Part shown: one piece after another, positions 38,301 to 50,300 of the stretch | Position numbering within the stretch: position 1 is the first letter of the stretch | How the letters are laid out: each line of letters starts with the position of its first letter | DNA from: Lamellibrachia columna | Taxonomy: Eukaryota; Annelida; Polychaeta; Sabellida; Siboglinidae | NCBI GenBank assembly: GCA_963662155.1 | Contig: OY759275.1 | Coordinates: 3,022,001 to 3,086,000, forward strand | Reading direction: 5' to 3' | Length of the DNA: 64,000 nucleotides | Program-made: the position numbers and the translations under genes | The notes under the pieces: model-generated | Seen by the model: the letters and a program-made list of their open reading frames with translations, nothing else | Told to the model about the DNA's origin: nothing | Databases searched by the model: none

Positions 38301-41300
38301 ACAAGATAGACAGTGTTCACAAGTAGTTGGAAGGGGTGAATAAGGTGAGCTTTAGGGACAAGATAGACAGTGTTCACAAGTAGTTGGAAGGGGTGAATGG
38401 AGGGAGTCTTGTTATTTCAGTGGGGAGTAGATTCCAGGCTCTTATGACTCTAGGAAGCAGTATGCATATGTGTTGATGTGTGCTTGTATTTGTATATATT
38501 TATCAGGATCGCAGTTTCGTGTATGGGTGCATGGGACTATAAGATGTTTTGGCAGAGAAATATTCACGAGGTTATGTTTAATCTTGAATAAGAAAGTGAG
38601 TTGGTGTAACCGGCAGACCTTACACTTCACCCCCAGACAGACCTTACACTTTACTCCCAGACAGACCTTACACTTTACTCCCAGACAGACCTTACACTTT
38701 ACTCCCAGACAGACCTTACACTTTAATCCCAGACAGACCTTACACTTTACCCCCAGACAGACCTTACACTTTACCCCCAGACAGACCTTACACTTTACCC
38801 CCAGGGCAGACCTTACGCATCAACTCTGGCAGACCTTACACCACAACCCCGGCAGACCTGACACTTCACCCCTGCAGACCTTACACATCACCCGCCGACA
38901 GACCTTACACAACAGCCCTGGCAGGCCTACCCTCCACCCCCTGGCAGACCTTACCCTCCACCCCCTGGCAGGCCTTACACTTCACTCCCCGGCAGACCTT
39001 ACACTTCACCCCCTGCAGACTTTACACTTCACCCTTGGCAGACCTTATACTTCACCCCTGGCAGACCTTATACTTCACCCCTGGCAGACCTTATACTTCA
39101 CCCCTGGCAGACCTTACACTTCACCCCCCGGTAGACCTAGCTGTTTATTCCAACACAAACTTGAATTCTCTGAGAAGCATTCAGCCATGCTGCAATTACT
39201 GCACAAAGATTATTATCTAAAAACATATCCACCTCTGTCTATAGCCAGGTACTCATTTGCCCAGCCAAGTGAACTGAGGCAGTTTGGATTGAATGAAATT
39301 ACCCAAACCTCGAAACGGCAGCAAGAAAATAAAAAATTGGGTTCCCTTGATTGAAAGTCATATGTTCTAACCACAGATCCACACCCGTAGCAGACACATT
39401 CACTGATGCTACCAAGTACTTCTCTCAAGACTAGGAAGGACGTAGTCTAAGATGAGTGATAAAGATAGGGAGGTCTTACTACATAATGGCTATGCAGGTC
39501 CTGTGTTATATTCAGTCAAAGACATTGACAACCCTGTTGTTGTATCGCTGTTCTGCCTGAGTGGGGCTACACCTGTGTACATTCACAGCAAACATGTGGT
39601 TACACCTCGCTACACCTAGGTTAGTCTAAATATAGCCCATGACCTCACACTTCTGAAATGGTGTGCGGGTGACTGTTTAATGTGACAACTAGTTTGGCTG
39701 TCACAAGAAACAAGTCTGTTTGACAAAATGTATTGTTAGACATTCTTTACACTGCCTCAGTGAATGAAGCATTATTTGTGTGTACTTAATAATTTCTGGA
39801 ATACTGCACCACACTCGTAAAGCACTAAACATTTGACGGACAAACAGAAATAAAATTCTGCATTCGGTATGCAAAATGGCTCTTTGTAACTTGTAACACA
39901 TTTAGCAGTAGCGAGGCACTGTAGTAACAGCTAGATGTAAACATGATGAGTTCAAGCAACAACACCCGCAGTAACAGTAGCGAGGCACTGTAGTAACAGC
40001 TAGATGTAAACACGATGAGTTCAAGCAACAACACCCGCAGTAACAGTAGCGAGGCACTGTAGTAACAGCTAGATGTAAACACGATGAGTTCAAGCAACAA
40101 CACCCGCAGTAACAGTAGCGAGGCACTGTAGTAACAGCTAGATGTAAACACGATGAGTTCAAGCAACAACACCCGCAGTAACAGTAGCGAGGCACTGTAG
40201 TAACAGCTAGATGTAAACACGATGAGTTCAAGCAACAACACCCGCAGTAACAGTAGCGAGGCACTGTAGTAACAGCTAGATGTAAACACGATGAGTTCAA
40301 GCAACAACACCCGCAGTAACAGTAGCGAGGCACTGTAGTAACAGCTAGATGTAAACACGATGAGTTCAAGCAACAACACCCGCAGTAACAGTAGCGAGGC
40401 ACTGTAGTAACAGCTAGATGTAAACACGATGAGTTCAAGCAACAACACCCGCAGTAACAGTAGCGAGGCACTGTAGTAACAGCTAGATGTAAACACGATG
40501 AGTTCAAGCAACAACACCCGCAGTAACAGTAGCGAGGCACTGTAGTAACAGCTAGATGTAAACACGATGAGTTCAAGCAACAACACCCGCAGTAACAGTA
40601 GCGAGGCACTGTAGTAACAGCTAGATGTAAACACGATGAGTTCAAGCAACAACACCCGCAGTAACAGTAGCGAGGCACTGTAGTAACAGCTAGATGTAAA
40701 CACGATGAGTTCAAGCAACAACACCCGCAGTAACAGTAGCGAGGCACTGTAGTAACAGCTAGATGTAAACACGATGAGTTCAAGCAACAACACCCGCAGT
40801 AACAGTAGCGAGGCACTGTAGTAACAGCTAGATGTAAACACGATGAGTTCAAGCAACAACACCCGCAGTAACAGTAGCGAGGCACTGTAGTAACAGCTAG
40901 ATGTAAACACGATGAGTTCAAGCAACAACACCCGCAGTAGCAGTAGCGAGGCACTGTAGTAACAGCTAGATGTAAACACGATGAGTTCAAGCAACAACAC
41001 CCGCAGTAGCAGTAGCGAGGCACTGTAGTAACAGCTAGATGTAAACATGATGAGTTCAAGCAACAAAACCCGCAATAACAGTAGCGAGGCACTGTAGTAA
41101 CAGCTAGATGTAAACATGATGAGTTCAAGCAACAACACCCGCAGTAACAGTAGCGAGGCACTGTAGTAACAGCTAGATGTAAACACGATGAGTTCAAGCA
41201 ACAACACCCGCAGTAACAGTAGCGAGGCACTGAAGTAACAGCTAGATGTAAACACGATGAGTTCAAGCAACAACACCCGCAGTAACAGTAGCGAGGCACT

Positions 41301-44300
41301 GTAGTAACAGCTAGATGTAAACATGATGAGTTCAAGCAACAACACCCGCAGTAACAGTAGCGAGGCACTGTAGTAACAGCTAGATGTAAACACGATGAGT
41401 TCAAGCAACAACACCCGCAGTAACAGTAGCGAGGCACTGTAGTAACAGCTAGATGTAAACATGATGAGTTCAAGCAACAACACCAGGGTTCAAGTTCCTG
41501 TCGAAACACTTCGTACTTCTCGAGGGTATACCAACCCGTATGAAGATGACATCCCAAAGCCGCAAGGACGGATACCATCTGATGTGAGAACAATGAAAGG
41601 ACTTTGCCGCCCTAAGAAACACATCCTCTTTGGGCAGCTAAACAGTCAGAGCTTATCTTCTACTAGTGCCAAGGAAGAACTCGACAAACACATGAACGAT
41701 TTTGACATAATTTTTCATAAGTGACTTGCATTCAAGAACACAGACAAGTCCACATACAAGAAGACCCAGATATCAAGGCTACCAGGATAGGCAGATCCAC
41801 GATGTTCACAGCCTCAGCGACACATAATCGACAGTGCTGCAGTTGGGAGCGTTGGTGGAGTAGTGAAATGTGCACTACTCCAGGACCTTGTGTCAGTCAC
41901 CAAGATAATAGACCATATCATACACGCCCTGTTTAAAGGGAACCCTAAGACTCATGTTATATCATGCTATTCTCCGACAAATGTCAGTGATGAAAAAGAC
42001 GTTGTAGAGTTCTACAAAAGCCTTAACCAGACAGTATTACACATCCCTCCACATGTCTGTCTTGTGATCGGAGGTGATTTTAATGCTCAAGTCTCAAATA
42101 GTTTTTCATACAACATTAACAGAAACGGTCAGCTTCTTCTTGGTGTCATACATGAGCTCAACCTTCCGATGACCAACACTCTTTTCTGTAAACCAAAATC
42201 AAGACTCTGGATTTTCCGAGCACCGAATAAATTCAAATATCAAATAGATTTCATTCTGTGCCAGAAAAGATGGAGAAACAGCATCATGGATTTACAAGCA
42301 AACTCCTCTTCCGACCCTATTGGTTCTGATCACAGGATTGTGTGTGCAAAGTTAAGTCTCAGCGTGAGAGCAAAGAAACATTCTTCCACGCCCAGACTTA
42401 ACTAGGATACAATCACAACGAATCAAACTATCATGGAATAAGTCTAACACAAACTGCTGCAAAAGTCTACAATTGACTCCTGCTTAACTGAATTCACCTT
42501 GAGCTAGAAAAGATCTTCCGCCCAAACCAGAACGGATTTAGACCTCTACGATATACATCTTTGCAGATTTAGACCTCTACGATCTACATCTTTGCAGATT
42601 TAGACCTCTACGATATACATCTTTGCAGATTTAGACCTCTACGATCTACATCTTTGCAGATTTAGACCTCTACGATCTACATCTTTGCAGATTTAGACCT
42701 CTACGATATACATCTTTGTAGATTTAGACCTCTACGATATACATCTTTGCAGATTTAGACCTCTACGATCTACATCTTTGCAGATTTAGACCTCTATGAT
42801 CTACATCTTTGCAGATTTAGACCTCTACGATATACATCTTTGCAGATTCTTGCTCTTAGACGCATCATCAAAGAAATGAAAAACCACCAGAAAGAAGCTG
42901 CCATTATTTTCATCGACTTCAAGAAAGCCTTTGACTCTGTAGATAGAAACAAACTGTTCCAGATTCTCCAGGCGTATGGCATCCCAGAGAAGATAGTCAA
43001 AGCCATACAGATAATGTATGTAAACACATCTGCAGTTGTATTGACTCCTGAAGCGGAAACTTCAAATTTCAACATTAACACAGGAGTTCTCCAAGGAGAC
43101 CCTCTTGCCCCAATACATGTTCATCATAGTCTTGGACTACACATTAAAAACTGCGATGCTCCAACAACCTAACGATACTCTAACAACCTAACGATGCTCT
43201 AACAACCTAGCGATACTCCAACAACCTAGTGATGTTCTAACAACCTAGCGATGCTCTAACAACCTAGCGATGCTCCAACAACCTAACAATGCTCCAACAA
43301 CCTAGTGATGTAGGTCCAGACCTTGCTAAAAACATTACAACTCCAGTTGGTTCATCTGTATTTGATTACTTAAAAAATAGAAATGACAACTGCATGTTTT
43401 TGTCACCAGTTGATGAAAAAGAAGTTCATAAGGTGGTTGAAAGCTGCAAAAACAAAAGCTCAACTGATGCAGATGGTCTTAGTATGAATATTGTCAAACG
43501 TGTAATTACCACAATTATTAAACCACTGACCCATGTTTTTAATGCATCTTTCAAAACTGGGGTTTTCCCAGATTCAGTCTACATTAATTATTATTTTTTG
43601 ATGTATGCCTGGAGACAGTTACATCAGAAATGAACATTACTCATCGTGCCTGCGTATTCACTACCTGAAGAAAAACAGTGATAATGTATTTACCCTTCAG
43701 ACAAACGTCACTACTACGCTTTCATAAAGTGGGTCGCAGTAGGCAGACTGGCAGAAACTGTTAACTTATTCATGAGGTTGATGCTACCAGCCTACATACA
43801 GTACCTCTTGATTGCATGTGATCAGTTGCATGGTTAGCCTTTTTATGACATTTCTCATTAAACTGACACTCGCTGTCTAACTGGTCTTGTGACAGATTGA
43901 TGACGAATGGTGTAGTTTTACTGTGATGAGAGCAGTTGCCATCGTAATGTTTTATAACGACTGTAAAAGTATTGTGCCAGTTTAATGGGTATAAATGATG
44001 TACCACAGTTACTATTTATTGGCAGTGTTACCATTTACTGGCAGTGTTACCATTTACTGGCAGTGTTACCATCAACTTTTAGTTCATACTATATATAAGA
44101 TGTTAGACTAGACGTGCCCTGGGGGAGTTTATACTACATGGTGTATGTATAACATGATTTTATGATAAAACAAGAATAAAAAAAGAGAAAAATCAGACTT
44201 TGTATCATTAACCCACAAAACTAGTGACACACAAGAAAGAAATCTAGATAAACCCTCAAACCCTCCCACGAAACAAGCAGGTAGGTCCACTAGGGCTAGC

Positions 44301-47300
44301 CAACAGGATGTGAAACATGTGTTTAAAATGATAAAGTCCAGTGGCAGAGCAAGTGTTCTATTACGGAAGAAGAAGCCATTATGTATGGTTTGTTGTTCAT
44401 GTCGACAACACATATATCTCTGTAGTCAATGTTTACTTGATGACTAAACTTGTTGTGGTGGGTTAGACACTAAGCCAACCCCTTGTTTATTAACCCCTGG
44501 ATCGGGTATTTTAGTTCCCTGGCATTGCACTGGGTAGAAGGGCATTTAGTTTGTAGCGTCCCATCTGATAGATATTTCCAACTTATTGTCTTACACAATT
44601 TTATTGACAGCTGGGTGGGTCAGCAGCCTCAAACTCTCTAATTAGGAATTTATGCACATGTATAATTTATTAATATGATTATAGTAAATTTCTTATATAG
44701 CACTCGTTAGATCCAATAAGCTGTAAATACAATCAAGGCTGAGAGCCCATGTATAGTTTACACAGCATTCAGTGGTGTTTTGTACAGTTTACACAGCATT
44801 CAGTGGTGTTTTGTACAGTTTACACAGCATTCAGTGGTGTTTTGTACAGTTTAAACAGCATTCAGTGGTGTTTTGTACAAATGGTCTTTTGTACAGTCTC
44901 CACAGCATTGAATAGAGTTTTGTACAGTTTACACAGCATTGAATGGTGTTTTGTACAGTTTACACTACATTCAATGGTCTTTTGTACAGTCTACACAGCA
45001 TTGAATGGTCCTTTGGAACCAGTTCCCCCAGGCAACTATCCTTTTTGTCACACAAGTCAATAAATAGCCCTACATGCGCCATTCATTCACTGATGATCAC
45101 TTATTGGATGAGGTTCCAGCACTGTATCATTGCTTCCCAACACTCTGCCATGCTGGGTAATGATCACTTATTGGATGAGGTTCCAACACTGTATCATTGC
45201 TTCCCAACACTCTGCCATGCTGGGTAATGATCACTTATTGGATGAGGTTCCAGCACTGTATCATTGCTTCCCAACACTCTGCCATGCTGGGTAATGATCA
45301 CTTATTGGATGAGGTTCCAGCACTGTATCATTGCTTCCCAACACTCTGCCATGCTGGGTAATGATCACTTATTGGATGAGGTTCCAGCACTGTATCATTG
45401 CTTCCCAACACTCTGCCATGCTGGGTAATGATCACTTATTGGATGAGGTTCCTGCACTGTATCATTGCTTCCCAACACTCTGCCATGCTGGGTAATGATT
45501 GAAACAATCCAGCACATACATGTGGGGAGCGGTGGTCTAATGGTTAGAGCACCTGCCTGTCAATCGAGAGGACGGTGGTTCGATTCCACCTCCGCCGTTT
45601 CGAAGCTTGGGCAATTTCGTTCACCCCACTTTGCCCGTGTCTTTCGGAAGAGACACTAAAAGCCGTTGGTCCAAACTCCTGCGTTAGCTCAAGATTGGGC
45701 TGTTTGGAGTATAACTACTTGAGACCTACACGTACATACTGTACATATACATACATGTAGACATATACACACATGTACCATAACAGCAATAGAAAGAAAA
45801 CTAAGTAATAGCAATATATTATTACTAGGCCTGGTCTCTGTACCCTGTGTGGGGTGAGTCAGTCCCATGAAACCCAAGACATCCCCAGGCTTGTGGAGGA
45901 GTAGAGAGTGCATGGTCACAGCCCCTCCATCACTCAACCCCTGTTTACCTGATGGGGCAATGAGGAAGGTACAAAGTGTTTGTTTAGAGTTGGACCACAG
46001 CCAAGACTGGCTCTGGTTACCCAACCCTGCCTCCTAGGTTACCCAACCCTGCCTCCTAGGTTACCCAACCCTGCCTCCTAGGTTACCCAACCCTGCCTCT
46101 TAGGTGGGGACAACATTGTGAGATACTGTCACTGTTACTTATGCTCAAGGAAAAGTAGCCCCAGAGAACTATGTGTACCAGGGTATGGATTTTTACAACT
46201 GGTATTCTATGTATGATCCGTCTTGAGCAGATTTTCCCCATAACATCAATGTGTAGGTTTCCCAAAAATACAATCTAACACCCCCAGAATTGTGCACATT
46301 TTGATGTGTGCCTTCTTCATATTTTATACATTCTGAAGGTCAAGTACAGCATGTAGCACAAGTCTATAAAATAAATGTTCCAGATTTTCACAGAATATCA
46401 TCTAAACATATGTAACCTGGAAAAGATTAGTGAACATTACCAGATATTTCTTTTAAAGACCTGTACGTTCTTGTACAGCATGATATCTAGTCATTGGGGC
46501 TGCCCAAAGTGCTGTATAATACACTTCACCACCTGGCAAACCTTACACTTCACCCCTGGCAGACCTTACACTTCACCCCCTGGCAGACTTTACATTTCAC
46601 CCCCCAGCAGACCTTACATTTCACCCCCTAGCAGACCTTACACATCACCCCTGGCAGACCTTACACGTCACCCCCCCCGGTCTTTGGTTTGGTTACTCCA
46701 AAAAACAGCCCCTCCTGGGGCTAAAATAGGAGTGTGGTGCATATAAATGTGGGAAATAAATGTTTTTCAACAAAATAGTGCAATTAAAATCAGATGTCCT
46801 CCTTATAGACGAATAAGGTGAGCTTTAGGGACAAGATAGACAGTGTTCACAAGTAGTTGGAAGGGGTGAATAAGGTGAGCTTTAGGGACAAGATAGACAG
46901 TGTTCACAAGTAGTTGGAAGGGGTGAATGGAGGGAGTCTTGTTATTTCAGTGGGGAGTAGATTCCAGGCTCTTATGACTCTAGGAAGCAGTATGCATATG
47001 TGTTGATGTGTGCTTGTATTTGTATATATTTATCAGGATCGCAGTTTCGTGTATGGGTGCATGGGACTATAAGATGTTTTGGCAGAGAAATATTCACGAG
47101 GTTATGTTTAATCTTGAATAAGAAAGTGAGTTGGTGTAACCGGCAGACCTTACACTTCACCCCCAGACAGACCTTACACTTTACTCCCAGACAGACCTTA
47201 CACTTTACTCCCAGACAGACCTTACACTTTACTCCCAGACAGACCTTACACTTTAATCCCAGACAGACCTTACACTTTACCCCCAGACAGACCTTACACT

Positions 47301-50300
47301 TTACCCCCAGACAGACCTTACACTTTACCCCCAGGGCAGACCTTACACATCAACTCTGGCAGACCTTACACCACAACCCCGGCAGACCTGACACTTCACC
47401 CCTGCAGACCTTACACATCACCCGCCGACAGACCTTACACAACAGCCCTGGCAGGCCTACCCTCCACCCCCTGGCAGACCTTACCCTCCACCCCCTGGCA
47501 GGCCTTACACTTCACTCCCCGGCAGACCTTACACTTCACCCCCTGCAGACTTTACACTTCACCCTTGGCAGACCTTATACTTCACCCCTGGCAGACCTTA
47601 TACTTCACCCCTGGCAGACCTTATACTTCACCCCTGGCAGACCTTATACTTCACCCCTGGCAGACCTTACACTTCACCCCCCGGTAGACCTAGCTGTTTA
47701 TTCCAACACAAACTTGAATTCTCTGAGAAGCATTCAGCCATGCTGCAATTACTGCACAAAGATTATTATCTAAAAACATATCCACCTCTGTCTATAGCCA
47801 GGTACTCATTTGCCCAGCCAAGTGAACTGAGGCAGTTTGGATTGAATGAAATTACCCAAACCTCGAAACGGCAGCAAGAAAATAAAAAATTGGGTTCCCT
47901 TGATTGAAAGTCATATGTTCTAACCACAGATCCACACCCGTAGCAGACACATTCACTGATGCTACCAAGTACTTCTCTCAAGACTAGGAAGGACGTAGTC
48001 TAAGATGAGTGATAAAGATAGGGAGGTCTTACTACATAATGGCTATGCAGGTCCTGTGTTATATTCAGTCAAAGACATTGACAACCCTGTTGTTGTATCG
48101 CTGTTCTGCCTGAGTGGGGCTACACCTGTGTACATTCACAGCAAACATGTGGTTACACCTCGCTACACCTAGGTTAGTCTAAATATAGCCCATGACCTCA
48201 CACTTCTGAAATGGTGTGCGGGTGACTGTTTAATGTGACAACTAGTTTGGCTGTCACAAGAAACAAGTCTGTTTGACAAAATGAATTGTTAGACATTCTT
48301 TACACTGCCTCAGTGAATGAAGCATTATTTGTGTGTACTTAATAATTTCTGGAATACTGCACCACACTCGTAAAGCACTAAACATTTGACGGACAAACAG
48401 AAATAAAATTCTGCATTCGGTATGCAAAATGGCTCTTTGTAACTTGTAACACATTTAGCAGTAGCGAGGCACTGTAGTAACAGCTAGATGTAAACATGAT
48501 GAGTTCAAGCAACAAAACCCGCAATAACAGTAGCGAGGCACTGTAGTAACAGCTAGATGTAAACATGATGAGTTCAAGCAACAACACCCGCAGTAACAGT
48601 AGCGAGGCACTGTAGTAACAGCTAGATGTAAACACGATGAGTTCAAGCAACAACACCCGCAGTAACAGTAGCGAGGCACTGTAGTAACAGCTAGATGTAA
48701 ACACGATGAGTTCAAGCAATAACACCCGCAGTAACAGTAGCGAGGCACTGTAGTAACAGCTAGATGTAAACATGATGAGTTCAAGCAACAACACCCGCAG
48801 TAACAGTAGCGAGGCACTGTAGTAACAGCTAGATGTAAACATGATGAGTTCAAGCAACAACACCAGGGTTCAAGTTCCTGTCGAAACACTTCGTACTTCT
48901 CGAGGGTATACCAACCCGTATGAAGATGACATCCCAAAGCCGCAAGGACGGATACCATCTGATGCGAGAACAACGAAAGGACTTTGCCGCCCTAAGAAAC
49001 ACATCCTCTTTGGGCAGCTAAACAGTCAGAGCTTATCTGCTACTAGTGCCAAGGAAGAACTCGACAAACACATGAATGATTTTGACATAATTTTTCATAA
49101 GTGACTTGCATTCAAGAACACAGACAAGTCCACATACAAGAAGACCCAGATATCAAGGCTACCAAGATAGGCAGTTCCACGATGTTCACAGCCTCAGCGA
49201 CACATAATCGACAGTGCTGCAGTTGGGGGCGTTGGAGTGAAATGTGCACTACTCCAGGACCTTGTGTCAGTCACCAAGATAATAGACCATATCATACACG
49301 CCCTGTTTAAAGGGAACCCTAAGACTCATGTTATATCATGCTATTCTCCGACAAATGTCAGTGATGAAAAAGACGTTGTAGAGTTCTACAAAAGCCTTAA
49401 CCAGACAGTATTACACATCCCTCCAAATGTCTGTCTTGTGATCGGAGGTGATTTTAATGCTCAAGTCTCAAATAGTTTTTCATACAACATTAACAGAAAC
49501 GGTCAGCTTCTTCTTGGTGTCATACATGAGCTCAACCTTCCGATGACCAACACTCTTTTCTGTAAACCAAAATCAAGACTCTGGATTTTCCGAGCACCGA
49601 ATAAATTCAAATATCAAATAGATTTCATTCTGTGCCAGAAAAGATGGAGAAACAGCATCATGGATTTACAAGCAAACTCCTCTTCCGACCCTATTGGTTC
49701 TGATCACAGGATTGTGTGTGCAAAGTTAAGTCTCAGCGTGAGAGCAAAGAAACATTCTTCCACGCCCAGACTTAACTGGGATACAATCACAACGAATCAA
49801 ACTATCATGGAATAAGTCTAACACAAACTGCTGCAAAAGTCTACAATTGACTCCTGCTTAACTGAATTCACCTTGAGCTAGAAAAGATCTTCCGCCCAAA
49901 CCAGAACAGATTTAGACCTCTACGATCTACATCTTTGCAGATTCTTGCTCTTAGACGCATCATCAAAGAAATGAAAAACCACCAGAAAGAAGCTGCCATT
50001 ATTTTCATCGACTTCAAGAAAGCCTTTGACTCTGTAGATAGAAACAAACTGTTCTAGATTCTCCAGGCGTATGGCATCCCAGAGAAGATAGTCAAAGCCA
50101 TACAGATAATGTATGTAAACACATCTGCAGTTGTATTGACTCCTGAAGCGGAAACTTCAAATTTCAACATTAACACAGGAGTTCTCCAAGGAGACCCTCT
50201 TGCCCCAATACATGTTCATCATAGTCTTGGACTACACATTAAAAACTGCGATGCTCCAACAACCTAACGATGCTCTAACAACCTAACGATGCTCTAACAA

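Larger units (their letters stand above)
35011..43572 (+). repeat. Tandem duplication, copy A (8.56 kb)
   Basis: Matches 43573-50667 almost base for base; the differences I see are scattered single bases plus array length: 69-bp array 22 against 5 units, 67-bp array 7 against 6, 31-bp array about 10 against 1. The junction at 43570-43573 joins ...tccc-aga-ttcag, and the three bases aga are present at both outer breakpoints (35008-35010 and 50665-50667). Confidence 0.93.

Noticed and set aside
39825..41593. Two minus-strand frames of 552 and 563 codons with 23-residue repeats
   Set aside because: They are two reading phases of the same 69-bp array; the plus strand runs into a LINE ORF and there is no codon bias or start context.
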